Assembly: GCA_045644025.1 (NCBI GenBank)
Contig: JAZRGE010000008.1
Location: forward strand, 1 to 9,194
Direction of reading: 5' to 3'
Source: JAZRGE01 sp045644025
GTDB lineage: Bacteria > Bacillota > Clostridia > Oscillospirales > Acutalibacteraceae
DNA: 9,194 bases
In this document: in pieces, positions 1 through 5,755 of the stretch
How positions within the stretch are numbered: the first letter of the stretch is position 1
How the letters are laid out: the number at the start of each line of letters is the position of its first letter
Program-made: the position numbers and the translations under genes
The notes under the pieces: generated by a model
The model's input: only the letters and a program-made list of their open reading frames with translations
Told to the model about the DNA's origin: nothing
Databases searched by the model: none

Positions 1-102
1 TGCAGGATCACCTTTTGGTGAAAGAATCATGGCGATAGCTAACAACAGCATTGGGATCACCAACATTAACCCCCATATTACAGCGTTTTTTCTTATCTTC
101 AT
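1..102 (-). CDS. N-terminal 34 codons of an unidentified membrane-anchored or secreted protein (partial)
   Basis: The reverse strand opens with an ATG at 102-100, preceded by an AGGAAGTG-like ribosome binding site ending about 6 nt upstream. It then reads without a stop to the window edge. The peptide begins MKIRKN, followed by a hydrophobic run of about 20 residues (roughly 7-27, rich in Leu, Ile, Met and Val), then SPKGDPA. Positive charges before the hydrophobic core match a signal peptide or a single N-terminal membrane anchor with the rest outside. The family cannot be recognised from this fragment. It is transcribed divergently from the penicillin-binding protein gene, with 190 bp between the two starts. 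I see no clean consensus promoter for it. Confidence 0.6.
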   Translation of the reverse strand, partial: MKIRKNAVIWGLMLVIPMLLLAIAMILSPKGDPA

Positions 103-114
103 AGAATCACTTCC

Positions 115-160
115 TGCCGTTATTATTCCAAAAATAGGCCCATACTATTCAACAACGGCA
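115..160. repeat. Inverted repeat in the divergent intergenic region (possible operator or leader hairpin)
   Basis: TGCCGTTATT at 115-124 faces AACAACGGCA at 151-160: nine of ten positions pair. A smaller nested AATAG/CTATT pair lies inside. On the minus strand the arm at 115-121 ends directly before the ribosome binding site of the gene at 1-102, so it could be an mRNA hairpin affecting its translation or a protein-binding dyad. No function can be assigned. Confidence 0.3.
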
Positions 161-199
161 AAAAATATGCTTTTTGTAACAAAGTTAAAAAAATTGTAA

Positions 200-228
200 T
201 ACACATTTGGAAACTTTTGTGATACAAT
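200..228 (+). promoter_or_regulatory. Probable extended -10 promoter of the penicillin-binding protein gene
   Basis: TACAAT at 223-228 is a good -10 box and is preceded by TG at 220-221, giving the extended -10 form TGnTACAAT. A 17-nt spacer points to a poor -35 (TACACA, 200-205), which is tolerable with an extended -10. Transcription would start near 235, about 58 nt before the start codon. Confidence 0.5.
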
Positions 229-292
229 ATCATAGGTAAAATAGGAAAATATCGATTTTATATATTCGATTATAAAAAAGGAGGTAGTTGTT

Positions 293-2773
293 TTGGCTGA
301 TAAAAAAGGCAATACACATCAGTTTTCTGATGATGAGATGAAAAAGATCAACAATCTTTCGGCAGACAACGACGACTCATTTTTTGATGATTTTGAAAAT
401 AAATACAGTTTCTTTGCCGAGGCTGCAGCCGAACAGGAGGCTATGTCCTTCTTCGACGACGACTACATGGAAAAGAACAGCGCCGATCCGATGGACGTGA
501 TGAGTTCTTCCAAAGCAGATGCCGCTCCCGGAAATAAGAACAAGAAAAAGGCCAAGAAAAAGCGCAGCAAGTGGTCTAAAGTGTTGCGCGTGTTGCTTTC
601 TGTTTTCCTTGTGGGCCTTATTTCGGCCAGCATTATTATCGGCGCATTTGCAGTATATGTCTTTGTTTTTATTGATGATACTGTGCACGAAAACCTCAAC
701 GATCTCAAGCTGGATTTCACCACTATGGTGTACGTCTATAATTCAGAGACACAGCAATACGAAGAATATCAGCCGCTTCACGGCGAATTCAACCGCAAAT
801 GGCTTTATTACAACGAAAAAATGGCCGAGAATAAAGATCCTGAATACACAGGTATTCCGCAGAATCTTTGTGATGCCTTTATAGCCATTGAGGATGAAAC
901 TTTCAAAACTCACGGCGGTATCAACTGGAAGCGTACGATCGGTGCGTTTGCCAATATGTTCTTGGATTTCTGGTCATCTAATCAGGGTGGTTCCACCATC
1001 ACTCAGCAGCTTGTTAAGAACCTTACCGACGATCGCGATCAGAATGCGATGCGAAAAGTTAGAGAGATTATGCGTGCAAGATATCTGGAGAGCAACTATT
1101 CTAAGGATACAATTCTTGAATGCTATCTCAACACTATTTCCATGGCGGGCGGTATGTATGGCGTGGAAGTAGCATCCAATTATTATTTTGATAAATCGGC
1201 CAACGAGCTCACTATTGCAGAATGTGCCGCTCTTGCCGCTATTGCCAAGGAACCTGAGCGTTATCGCCCCGATAAAAATCCTAATTTCAACAAAGAGCGC
1301 CGTGCACTTGTGCTTGGTAAGATGCTTGAACTTGGATTCATCACCAAAGAAGAATACGATGCTGCTAAGGCTGAAGATGTGAAGATCGTTGCAAACAAGG
1401 ATAACATCTTCAACGAAGAAGATAATTCCTATTTTGTGGATGCTCTTATCGAAGAAGTTATCCAAGGTCTTATGGTCAAGTATGATATGGAAGAAAGCTA
1501 TGCTTCCACCAATTTCTACAACGGCGGATATAAGATCTACGCCACACTTGATCCCGAGATTCAGGCCGCTCTTGAAAAAGAATTCGAAGATATGGATCAT
1601 TTCCCCGAAAGCAAGGAAACAGGGAAGAGACCTCAGGCCGCTATGACCGTGATGAATTATAACGGACATATCGTGGCTACCGTGGGCGGTAGCGGCGAAA
1701 AGACCGGCCTTAGGGAATATAACCGCGCCACAATGGCTAAGCAGCCTCCCGGATCCAGCATTAAGCCCCTTAGTGTTTATGCTCCTGCGATTGAATATAA
1801 TCTTATAACTTATTCTTCTCTTTATAATGATGAGAAGATAGATATCGGCGGTTGGTCGCCCAAGAACTCCTATGGTGGCTACTACGGCATAATGACAGCC
1901 GCTAAAGCTGTTGAGATCTCTTGCAACACAGTTGCCGCTCAGGTTGTGCAGGATCTTTCTCTCGATACATCCTTTAATTTTGTTACAAACAGAATGGGGA
2001 TATCCACATTCTTCCGTGATTCCTCTAAGGATTTCAGCTATTCTGCACTTGCTCTCGGCGGTTGCTTTGAGGGTGTCACAGTCACCGAATCCTGCGCCGC
2101 TTATGCCACCTTCGGTAATCTCGGCCGCTATTATAAGCCCACCACGTTTGTGAAGGTTACCGATCAGCACGATAAGGTTGTTCTTTCCTATGATGCAATT
2201 CCTTCTCTCGCAATGAGTGAAGACACAGCCACCATAATGAACCATATGATGCAAAATGTTATCTATGGAGATTCCGGTACTGCTAAGCAGATCTCTGATT
2301 TCAACAGCGAGATAAAAGCTTTTGGCAAAACAGGTACCACCGATAATCGTTACGATCGTTGGTTCTGCGGTGGCACACCCTATTACGTTGCTTCCTGCTG
2401 GTATGGTTTTGATCAAAATGAACGTATCAGCAACACTTCGGAAGTTCTTGTGCTTTGGGAAAACGTTATGCGTGAGATCCATAAAGATCTTCCTGCTAAG
2501 GAGTTCCCCACAAGCCAGTTTGTAACCCGCAGAAGATATTGTAAGGAAACCGGTGCTCTTGCCACAGCGGCATGCCCCGAGACAGGAATCGGATATTATA
2601 AAACAAGCTATCTGCCCACATGCCATCTCCACAAAGGCCAGATTGGCTCGGAAGTGGTAGATCCCGATCCTAATGCAACGTCTTCGGGTGTTTCTTCTCA
2701 GGCACCCACCACGCCGCCTGTAACACCCCCGGCAACGGATACAAACGGCACATCAACCAATATCGCAGCATAA
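293..2773 (+). CDS. Class A penicillin-binding protein (bifunctional peptidoglycan glycosyltransferase/DD-transpeptidase, PBP1A/PonA type)
   Basis: Polymerises lipid II into glycan strands and crosslinks the stem peptides at the outer face of the membrane. The 826 residues read in order: an acidic cytoplasmic tail (1-80), a Lys/Arg stretch (82-96), one membrane helix (about 97-127), a GT51 domain and a transpeptidase domain. GT51 motifs are visible: E200-D201 with F204, H207 and G209 (catalytic Glu motif), GGSTITQQLVKN at 232-243, RKVREI at 254-259, and KDTILECYLN at 271-280. The transpeptidase has SSIK at 488-491 (nucleophile S488, general base K491), SCN at 543-545 and KTGT at 679-682. All catalytic residues are present. 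A cysteine-containing region (C750, C761, C777) and a Pro/Thr/Ser-rich tail follow, as in other Gram-positive enzymes of this class. The start is TTG at 293, chosen because AAGGAGG at 278-284 lies 8 nt upstream. The gene appears monocistronic, with a terminator right after the stop. The tail holds three SFF motifs (see findings). Paralogs are common, so no symbol is assigned. Confidence 0.96.
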   Translation: MADKKGNTHQFSDDEMKKINNLSADNDDSFFDDFENKYSFFAEAAAEQEAMSFFDDDYMEKNSADPMDVMSSSKADAAPGNKNKKKAKKKRSKWSKVLRVLLSVFLVGLISASIIIGAFAVYVFVFIDDTVHENLNDLKLDFTTMVYVYNSETQQYEEYQPLHGEFNRKWLYYNEKMAENKDPEYTGIPQNLCDAFIAIEDETFKTHGGINWKRTIGAFANMFLDFWSSNQGGSTITQQLVKNLTDDRDQNAMRKVREIMRARYLESNYSKDTILECYLNTISMAGGMYGVEVASNYYFDKSANELTIAECAALAAIAKEPERYRPDKNPNFNKERRALVLGKMLELGFITKEEYDAAKAEDVKIVANKDNIFNEEDNSYFVDALIEEVIQGLMVKYDMEESYASTNFYNGGYKIYATLDPEIQAALEKEFEDMDHFPESKETGKRPQAAMTVMNYNGHIVATVGGSGEKTGLREYNRATMAKQPPGSSIKPLSVYAPAIEYNLITYSSLYNDEKIDIGGWSPKNSYGGYYGIMTAAKAVEISCNTVAAQVVQDLSLDTSFNFVTNRMGISTFFRDSSKDFSYSALALGGCFEGVTVTESCAAYATFGNLGRYYKPTTFVKVTDQHDKVVLSYDAIPSLAMSEDTATIMNHMMQNVIYGDSGTAKQISDFNSEIKAFGKTGTTDNRYDRWFCGGTPYYVASCWYGFDQNERISNTSEVLVLWENVMREIHKDLPAKEFPTSQFVTRRRYCKETGALATAACPETGIGYYKTSYLPTCHLHKGQIGSEVVDPDPNATSSGVSSQAPTTPPVTPPATDTNGTSTNIAA

Positions 2774-2776
2774 AAT

Positions 2777-2804
2777 AAGCCCTGCTCAAATGAGCAGGGC
2801 TTTT
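2777..2804. terminator. Intrinsic terminator between convergent genes
   Basis: An 11-bp perfect stem (AAGCCCTGCTC 2777-2787 with GAGCAGGGCTT 2792-2802) has an AAAT loop and then T residues on the plus strand. It begins 4 nt after the penicillin-binding protein stop. On the minus strand the same stem is followed by ATTTTA, so it probably also ends the permease transcript. Confidence 0.88.
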
Positions 2805-2813
2805 GATTTAGCC

Positions 2814-3572
2814 TTATATCAATTCAGTTATAACCTTTATAAAGAAGAGCGCCACAACAAAGATCATTATGGGGCGCACAATCTTTGCACCGCCTTTTTC
2901 GAAGCAGAGCGTGCCAAGATAGCTGCCTATTATGCTAAACATTCCGGCCACGATACCCACTAGATAAAGTGCCGAACCCTCGGCAATAAACACAGCAAGA
3001 GCTGCGATATTTGTGGCAAGATTGATTACCTTGGCCACTCCGTTGGCCACGTTAAGCGTTAAATGAGCCATAGAGGTGAGAAGCAGAATAAGGAACGTTC
3101 CTGTGCCGGGGCCGTAAAAACCGTCGTACACGCCGATTACAAGCGATATTGCCATACCAAGCGAGATAGTTTTCCATTCGGAAAGCGGAGTAGGATTATC
3201 GCTAAAGGAATGTTTTCTTAATATGTAGTAGGCAATAAAGGGCAGAAGCACCAGCATCACGATCTTGAAATATTTATCATCCAGAAGCATGGCAAGCTTT
3301 GCACCGCCTGCTGAGCCGATTAGAGCGCACACGGCGCAGAAGATAGATATTTTAAGTGGTGTGTAACCCTTCTTTTGATAGCGCCATGCGGAAATCACAG
3401 CGCCAAAGGATGCGCTTAGCTTATTGGTGCCCAACGCGAAGTGAACGGGAACGCCTGCAAACATATATGCAGGAAGAGATATCAATCCGCCACCGCCGGC
3501 AATAGCATCAATAAATCCTGCAAGGCCCACTAATGGGCAGATAATGAGATAATGCCAAATATTTAGATCCAT
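2814..3572 (-). CDS. TauE/SafE (DUF81) family sulfite/anion exporter-type membrane permease
   Basis: An integral membrane protein of 252 residues, within the family's usual 240-270, with about eight hydrophobic segments. The family signature is clear in the first half: GLAGFIDAIAGGGGLISLP (residues 16-34), then ALGTNKLSASFGAVISAWRY (46-65). The second repeat begins near 146 with GVYDGFYGPGTGTF, the matching glycine-rich motif. Relatives have been linked to export or uptake of sulfite, sulfoacetate, taurine-derived anions or other organic anions, but the substrate cannot be told here and there is no sulfur gene nearby. The start is ATG at 3572-3570. A longer in-frame reading to 3743 is possible but runs through the tRNA gene, so it is rejected. 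A consensus promoter lies just upstream, leaving a leader of about 10 nt with a weak GGTGA ribosome binding site. Confidence 0.9.
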   Translation of the reverse strand: MDLNIWHYLIICPLVGLAGFIDAIAGGGGLISLPAYMFAGVPVHFALGTNKLSASFGAVISAWRYQKKGYTPLKISIFCAVCALIGSAGGAKLAMLLDDKYFKIVMLVLLPFIAYYILRKHSFSDNPTPLSEWKTISLGMAISLVIGVYDGFYGPGTGTFLILLLTSMAHLTLNVANGVAKVINLATNIAALAVFIAEGSALYLVGIVAGMFSIIGSYLGTLCFEKGGAKIVRPIMIFVVALFFIKVITELI

Positions 3573-3587
3573 AATATCACCGAGAGC

Positions 3588-3616
3588 ATTATATAATAAA
3601 ACGATAGTCTTTTCAA
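3588..3616 (-). promoter_or_regulatory. Sigma-A promoter of the permease gene
   Basis: On the minus strand, TTGAAA (3616-3611), a 17-nt spacer and a perfect TATAAT (3593-3588). Transcription should begin near 3581, only about 10 nt before the ATG at 3572. It lies directly after the tRNA terminator, so the permease is transcribed independently of the tRNA. Confidence 0.82.
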
Positions 3617-3629
3617 TCTTTTTATGAAC

Positions 3630-3656
3630 AAAAAAGATGCCGCTTAAGCGACATCT
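3630..3656 (-). terminator. Intrinsic terminator of the tRNA-Ala transcript
   Basis: On the minus strand a 9-bp stem (AGATGTCGC with GCGGCATCT, one G-U pair) closes a TTAA loop and is followed by a T tract (3635-3630). It begins one base after the encoded CCA end of the tRNA. Confidence 0.85.
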
Positions 3657-3657
3657 A

Positions 3658-3733
<76 letters not shown>

Positions 3734-3752
3734 GTGGCAACACAACATTTAT

Positions 3753-3781
3753 ATTTTATCAAATTTTTTGCCAAAATTCAA
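3753..3781 (-). promoter_or_regulatory. Probable promoter of the tRNA-Ala gene
   Basis: On the minus strand TTGAAT (3781-3776), a 17-nt spacer and TAAAAT (3758-3753), with the tRNA 5' end 19 nt further on. It is back-to-back with the plus-strand promoter at 3805-3833 and shares the ten bases TTGAATTTTG with it. Confidence 0.6.
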
Positions 3782-3814
3782 TAGATTAAGAAAAAATAAA
3801 GTTGTTGAATTTTG
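3772..3814. repeat. Perfect 10-bp inverted repeat covering both divergent -35 boxes
   Basis: CAAAATTCAA at 3772-3781 is the exact reverse complement of TTGAATTTTG at 3805-3814, separated by 23 bp. Each arm contains the -35 element of one of the two diverging promoters. It could be a shared regulator site or simply two similar promoters facing apart. Confidence 0.5.
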
Positions 3815-3833
3815 CTTGACAAAATGCTATAAT
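3805..3833 (+). promoter_or_regulatory. Strong sigma-A promoter of the unannotated intergenic transcript
   Basis: TTGAAT (3805-3810), a 17-nt spacer, and a perfect TATAAT (3828-3833) with an extended -10 TGC at 3825-3827. Transcription should start near 3840. The TTGACA at 3816-3821 lies only 6 nt from the -10 and cannot be its -35. Confidence 0.78.
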
Positions 3834-3863
3834 AAAACCAGAAAAGAAAGGGAGGCGATTCCA

Positions 3864-3920
3864 ATGGGCAGCGAAACAATATCAGCGTTTATTCGTGAGC
3901 GCTTTGGAATTGTTGCGTGA
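3864..3920 (+). CDS. Possible 18-residue leader peptide
   Basis: GGGAGG at 3850-3855 lies 8 nt before ATG at 3864, about as good a ribosome binding site as any in the window. The frame reads MGSETISAFIRERFGIVA and stops at TGA 3918-3920. The peptide is neither hydrophobic nor rich in one amino acid, so it does not look like a classic amino-acid attenuator leader or a toxin. Codons 10-13 form the 5' arm of the long stem 3891-3900/3973-3982, and the stop codon lies in the loop of the 3902-3929 hairpin, so a translating ribosome would change the downstream folding. It contains R11-E12-R13, an Arg-X-Arg pattern of the kind associated with macrolide-dependent stalling, but this alone proves nothing. 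A start by chance inside an RNA gene is the main alternative. Confidence 0.38.
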   Translation: MGSETISAFIRERFGIVA

Positions 3921-3976
3921 TCTCCAAAGTGAATTATCAAATGCTATTTATATAGCTTGTTATTCTGAAGTTGCTC

Positions 3977-4016
3977 ACGGATCGATTGCTTAAGGCAGTG
4001 CGATTCGTATTTTTTT
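3977..4016 (+). terminator. Terminator-like hairpin inside the intergenic transcript (possible attenuator)
   Basis: Arms 3977-3989 and 3995-4008 form 13 pairs with two G-U wobbles and one bulged G (4000) around a TTAAG loop. One base later come seven T residues (4010-4016). The 5' arm shares bases 3977-3982 with the 3' arm of the competing stem 3891-3900/3973-3982, so only one of the two can form. Confidence 0.55.
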
Positions 4017-4246
4017 ACCTTTAGAGCGACAAACCATTCATCCTATGCCGATGAACAACACCTGCCAAATAGCGAAATTGCTACCTTTTTAATATGAGTA
4101 AAAGTCTGAAAGATGTCGAAGGGCAGGAAATGCTGCGAGAAAGGGCAGTATGGCATTTAATATAAATTAATTTTACGCTTTGAATAAATAAATACGAGTC
4201 TTGCAGAACTAAATATGTGTTTTTTAAGGAAAATAAATTTATTATC

Positions 4247-4277
4247 AAAAGCCCCCGAGTTCGGGGGCTTTTATTTT
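4247..4277 (+). terminator. Strong intrinsic terminator ending the intergenic transcript
   Basis: A 10-bp perfect stem (AAAAGCCCCC 4247-4256 with GGGGGCTTTT 4263-4272) closes a GAGTTC loop and is followed by ATTTT. It isolates the murD operon from transcription starting at 3840. Confidence 0.88.
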
Positions 4278-4299
4278 GCTAAAATATATTCAGTTTTGG

Positions 4300-4328
4300 T
4301 TGATATTTCCAAAAGAAAAAAGTATAAT
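4300..4328 (+). promoter_or_regulatory. Sigma-A promoter of the murD operon
   Basis: TTGATA (4300-4305), a 17-nt spacer and a perfect TATAAT (4323-4328). Transcription should begin near 4335. That removes most of the only plausible ribosome binding site for the upstream ATG at 4346 and supports the ATG at 4361. Confidence 0.82.
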
Positions 4329-4360
4329 AAAAGGGAATTCTCTTTATGGAGGCTTTTGCT

Positions 4361-5743
4361 ATGGATTGTGCAGCTTTTTTTGAGCAGATAAAGTATAAAA
4401 AGATTGCTATGTGCGGTATTGGTGTGAGCCACACCCAGCTTATTTTAGATTTTCTTAAGAGCGGCGCCAGGGTTTATGCATGCGATAGGCGCACTCGCGA
4501 GCAGATAGGTGAGGCCGCAGATATGATAGAAGCTGCAGGCGGCGAGCTTCGCCTTGGCGAGGATTATCTCAAGAATCTGGAAGTGGATATGATATTCCGC
4601 ACTCCGGGAATGAATTTTAATCTTCCTGAGCTTATAGAGGCAAGAAAAAAGGGAATTGCTGTCACCAGCGAAATGGAGGTCTTTTTTGATCTTTGCCCTG
4701 CAACTATTTTTGCTGTTACAGGTTCCGATGGCAAGACTACCACAACCACTCTTATCGCCGAAATGCTTAAAGCTGAAGGCAAGAATGTGTATATCGGCGG
4801 AAATATCGGCCGTCCGCTTCTGCCCGAAATAAAGAATATCACAGCAGAGGACTACGTTGTTGTTGAGCTTTCGTCTTTTCAGCTTATTTCTATGCGCAAG
4901 GGCCCGGATGTGGCTGTTGTCACAAATGTTGCCCCCAATCATCTGGATGTGCATAAGGATATGGATGAATATGTGAGTGCAAAAAGGAACGTGCTTCTGC
5001 ATCAGAATGCGTTTTCTCGCACAATTCTTAATAAAGACGACGAGATATCCAAAGGATTTGAGCAGTTTGTTCGCGGCCAGTTTATGCGTTTCAGCATGGA
5101 GCAGCCCGTTAGCAACGGCGCTTGGTATGGCAAAGACGGCTATCTTTATATGTCGTATCGCGGCATGAAGGTTCCCATTATGCATCGCGATGATATTGCT
5201 CTTATGGGCGATCACAACGTTGCCAACTATTTGGCAGCTATTGCCGCCATTTGGGGCTACGTTGGTATTGAAAATATTAAAAAGGTTGCCGCAGAGTTTA
5301 CAGGCGTGGATCACAGGCTTCAGCTTGTTCGTGAGCTGGATGGCGTTAAATATTACAACGATTCCATCGCCACCAGCCCCACAAGAACATTGGCCGCTCT
5401 TGCCGCTTTCAGCGAAGGCAACGTGGTGTTGTTGGCCGGCGGATACGATAAGCATATTCCTTTTGAGCCTATGGTTGAAGAGATCATAAACAAAGTTAAG
5501 CTTCTTATTCTCACAGGCCCCACAGCCGATGCTATAGAAAAAGCTGTTTTAGCAAGCCCCAATTATAAGGGAATGCCGCAGATTATAAAGAGCAGTGGAT
5601 TGGAAGAATCCGTGAAGATCGCACGAGAAAAGGCTGTGAGTGGTGATATAGTATCCCTTAGCCCTGCTTGCGCAAGCTTTGATGCTTATCCCAATTTCGC
5701 AGCTCGCGGAAATCACTTCAAAGAACTGGTTAAAAACCTGTAA
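4361..5743 (+). CDS. murD: UDP-N-acetylmuramoyl-L-alanine--D-glutamate ligase (MurD)
   Basis: Cytoplasmic ATP-dependent ligase adding D-glutamate to UDP-MurNAc-L-alanine, an early step in peptidoglycan precursor synthesis. The 460 residues have the three Mur-ligase domains. An N-terminal Rossmann-like UDP-binding domain is followed by the ATP loop TGSDGKTTT (120-128), the MurD-type ELSSFQL (169-175), NHLD (193-196) and YVSAKRNVL, in which K208 is the expected carbamylated lysine. Next come GDHNVANY (283-290), VDHRLQ (316-321), NDSIATSPTRT (333-343), AGGYDKH (359-365) and LSPACASFD (433-441). The NDSIATSPTRT form replaces the NDSKATNP of the E. coli enzyme and, from memory, is common in Clostridia. 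The start is ATG at 4361, with GGAGG at 4348-4352 spaced 8 nt away. An in-frame ATG at 4346 would add five residues but overlaps that site. First gene of an operon with two M42 peptidases; the next start lies 12 nt after its stop. Confidence 0.97.
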   Translation: MDCAAFFEQIKYKKIAMCGIGVSHTQLILDFLKSGARVYACDRRTREQIGEAADMIEAAGGELRLGEDYLKNLEVDMIFRTPGMNFNLPELIEARKKGIAVTSEMEVFFDLCPATIFAVTGSDGKTTTTTLIAEMLKAEGKNVYIGGNIGRPLLPEIKNITAEDYVVVELSSFQLISMRKGPDVAVVTNVAPNHLDVHKDMDEYVSAKRNVLLHQNAFSRTILNKDDEISKGFEQFVRGQFMRFSMEQPVSNGAWYGKDGYLYMSYRGMKVPIMHRDDIALMGDHNVANYLAAIAAIWGYVGIENIKKVAAEFTGVDHRLQLVRELDGVKYYNDSIATSPTRTLAALAAFSEGNVVLLAGGYDKHIPFEPMVEEIINKVKLLILTGPTADAIEKAVLASPNYKGMPQIIKSSGLEESVKIAREKAVSGDIVSLSPACASFDAYPNFAARGNHFKELVKNL

Positions 5744-5755
5744 AGGATGAATAAT

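Larger units (their letters stand above)
3840..4277 (+). ncRNA. Candidate structured RNA transcript of about 440 nt, unidentified
   Basis: This stretch lies between a near-consensus promoter and a strong terminator and contains no conventional gene, yet it is dense in complementary segments. The main pairings seen by eye are: 3891-3900 with 3973-3982 (10 bp, one G-U); 3902-3908 with 3923-3929 (7 bp); 3856-3864 with 3904-3912 (9 bp, one G-U, competing with the previous pair); 3977-3989 with 3995-4008 followed by seven T; 4037-4042 with 4050-4055; 4070-4074 with 4079-4083; 4027-4031 with 4114-4118; 4061-4066 with 4122-4127; and 4128-4133 with 4153-4158. GGGCAG occurs three times (3866, 4121, 4143). 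I could not match it to tmRNA, RNase P RNA, SRP RNA, 6S RNA, a T-box or a common riboswitch from memory. The last part, 4159-4246, is very AT-rich with few pairings. It could instead be an attenuated leader whose gene was lost, or a decayed gene. Confidence 0.42.

Noticed and set aside
974..2632. A 552-codon open frame antisense to the penicillin-binding protein gene
   Set aside because: Its product has no recognisable motif, and it lies opposite a gene with complete GT51 and transpeptidase motifs; it is a codon-bias shadow.
3816..3833. TTGACA as the -35 of the plus-strand promoter
   Set aside because: It is only 6 nt from TATAAT, far too close; TTGAAT at 3805-3810 has the correct 17-nt spacing.
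4045..4092. A 15-codon ORF starting at ATG 4045
   Set aside because: It lacks a ribosome binding site, and its start lies in the loop of the 4037-4055 hairpin; length and context are consistent with chance.
4232..4243. Perfect 12-bp palindrome AATAAATTTATT
   Set aside because: Very AT-rich, low complexity and next to the terminator; such palindromes are expected by chance in AT-rich intergenic DNA.
3841..4277. tmRNA, RNase P RNA, SRP RNA, 6S RNA, T-box or common metabolite riboswitch
   Set aside because: The conserved cores I know for these (for example the T-box GGTGG element, RNase P GAGGAAAGTCC, the TPP and cobalamin boxes, and the tmRNA alanine-acceptor ends) are not present. A covariance-model search could still find a divergent member.
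4346..4360. Start of murD at the ATG at 4346
   Set aside because: The ATG at 4346 overlaps the GGAGG that serves the ATG at 4361, and the predicted transcript begins at about 4335, cutting away most of its own ribosome binding site.
4445..5455. A 336-codon open frame antisense to murD
   Set aside because: No recognisable motif, and murD on the other strand has every Mur-ligase signature.
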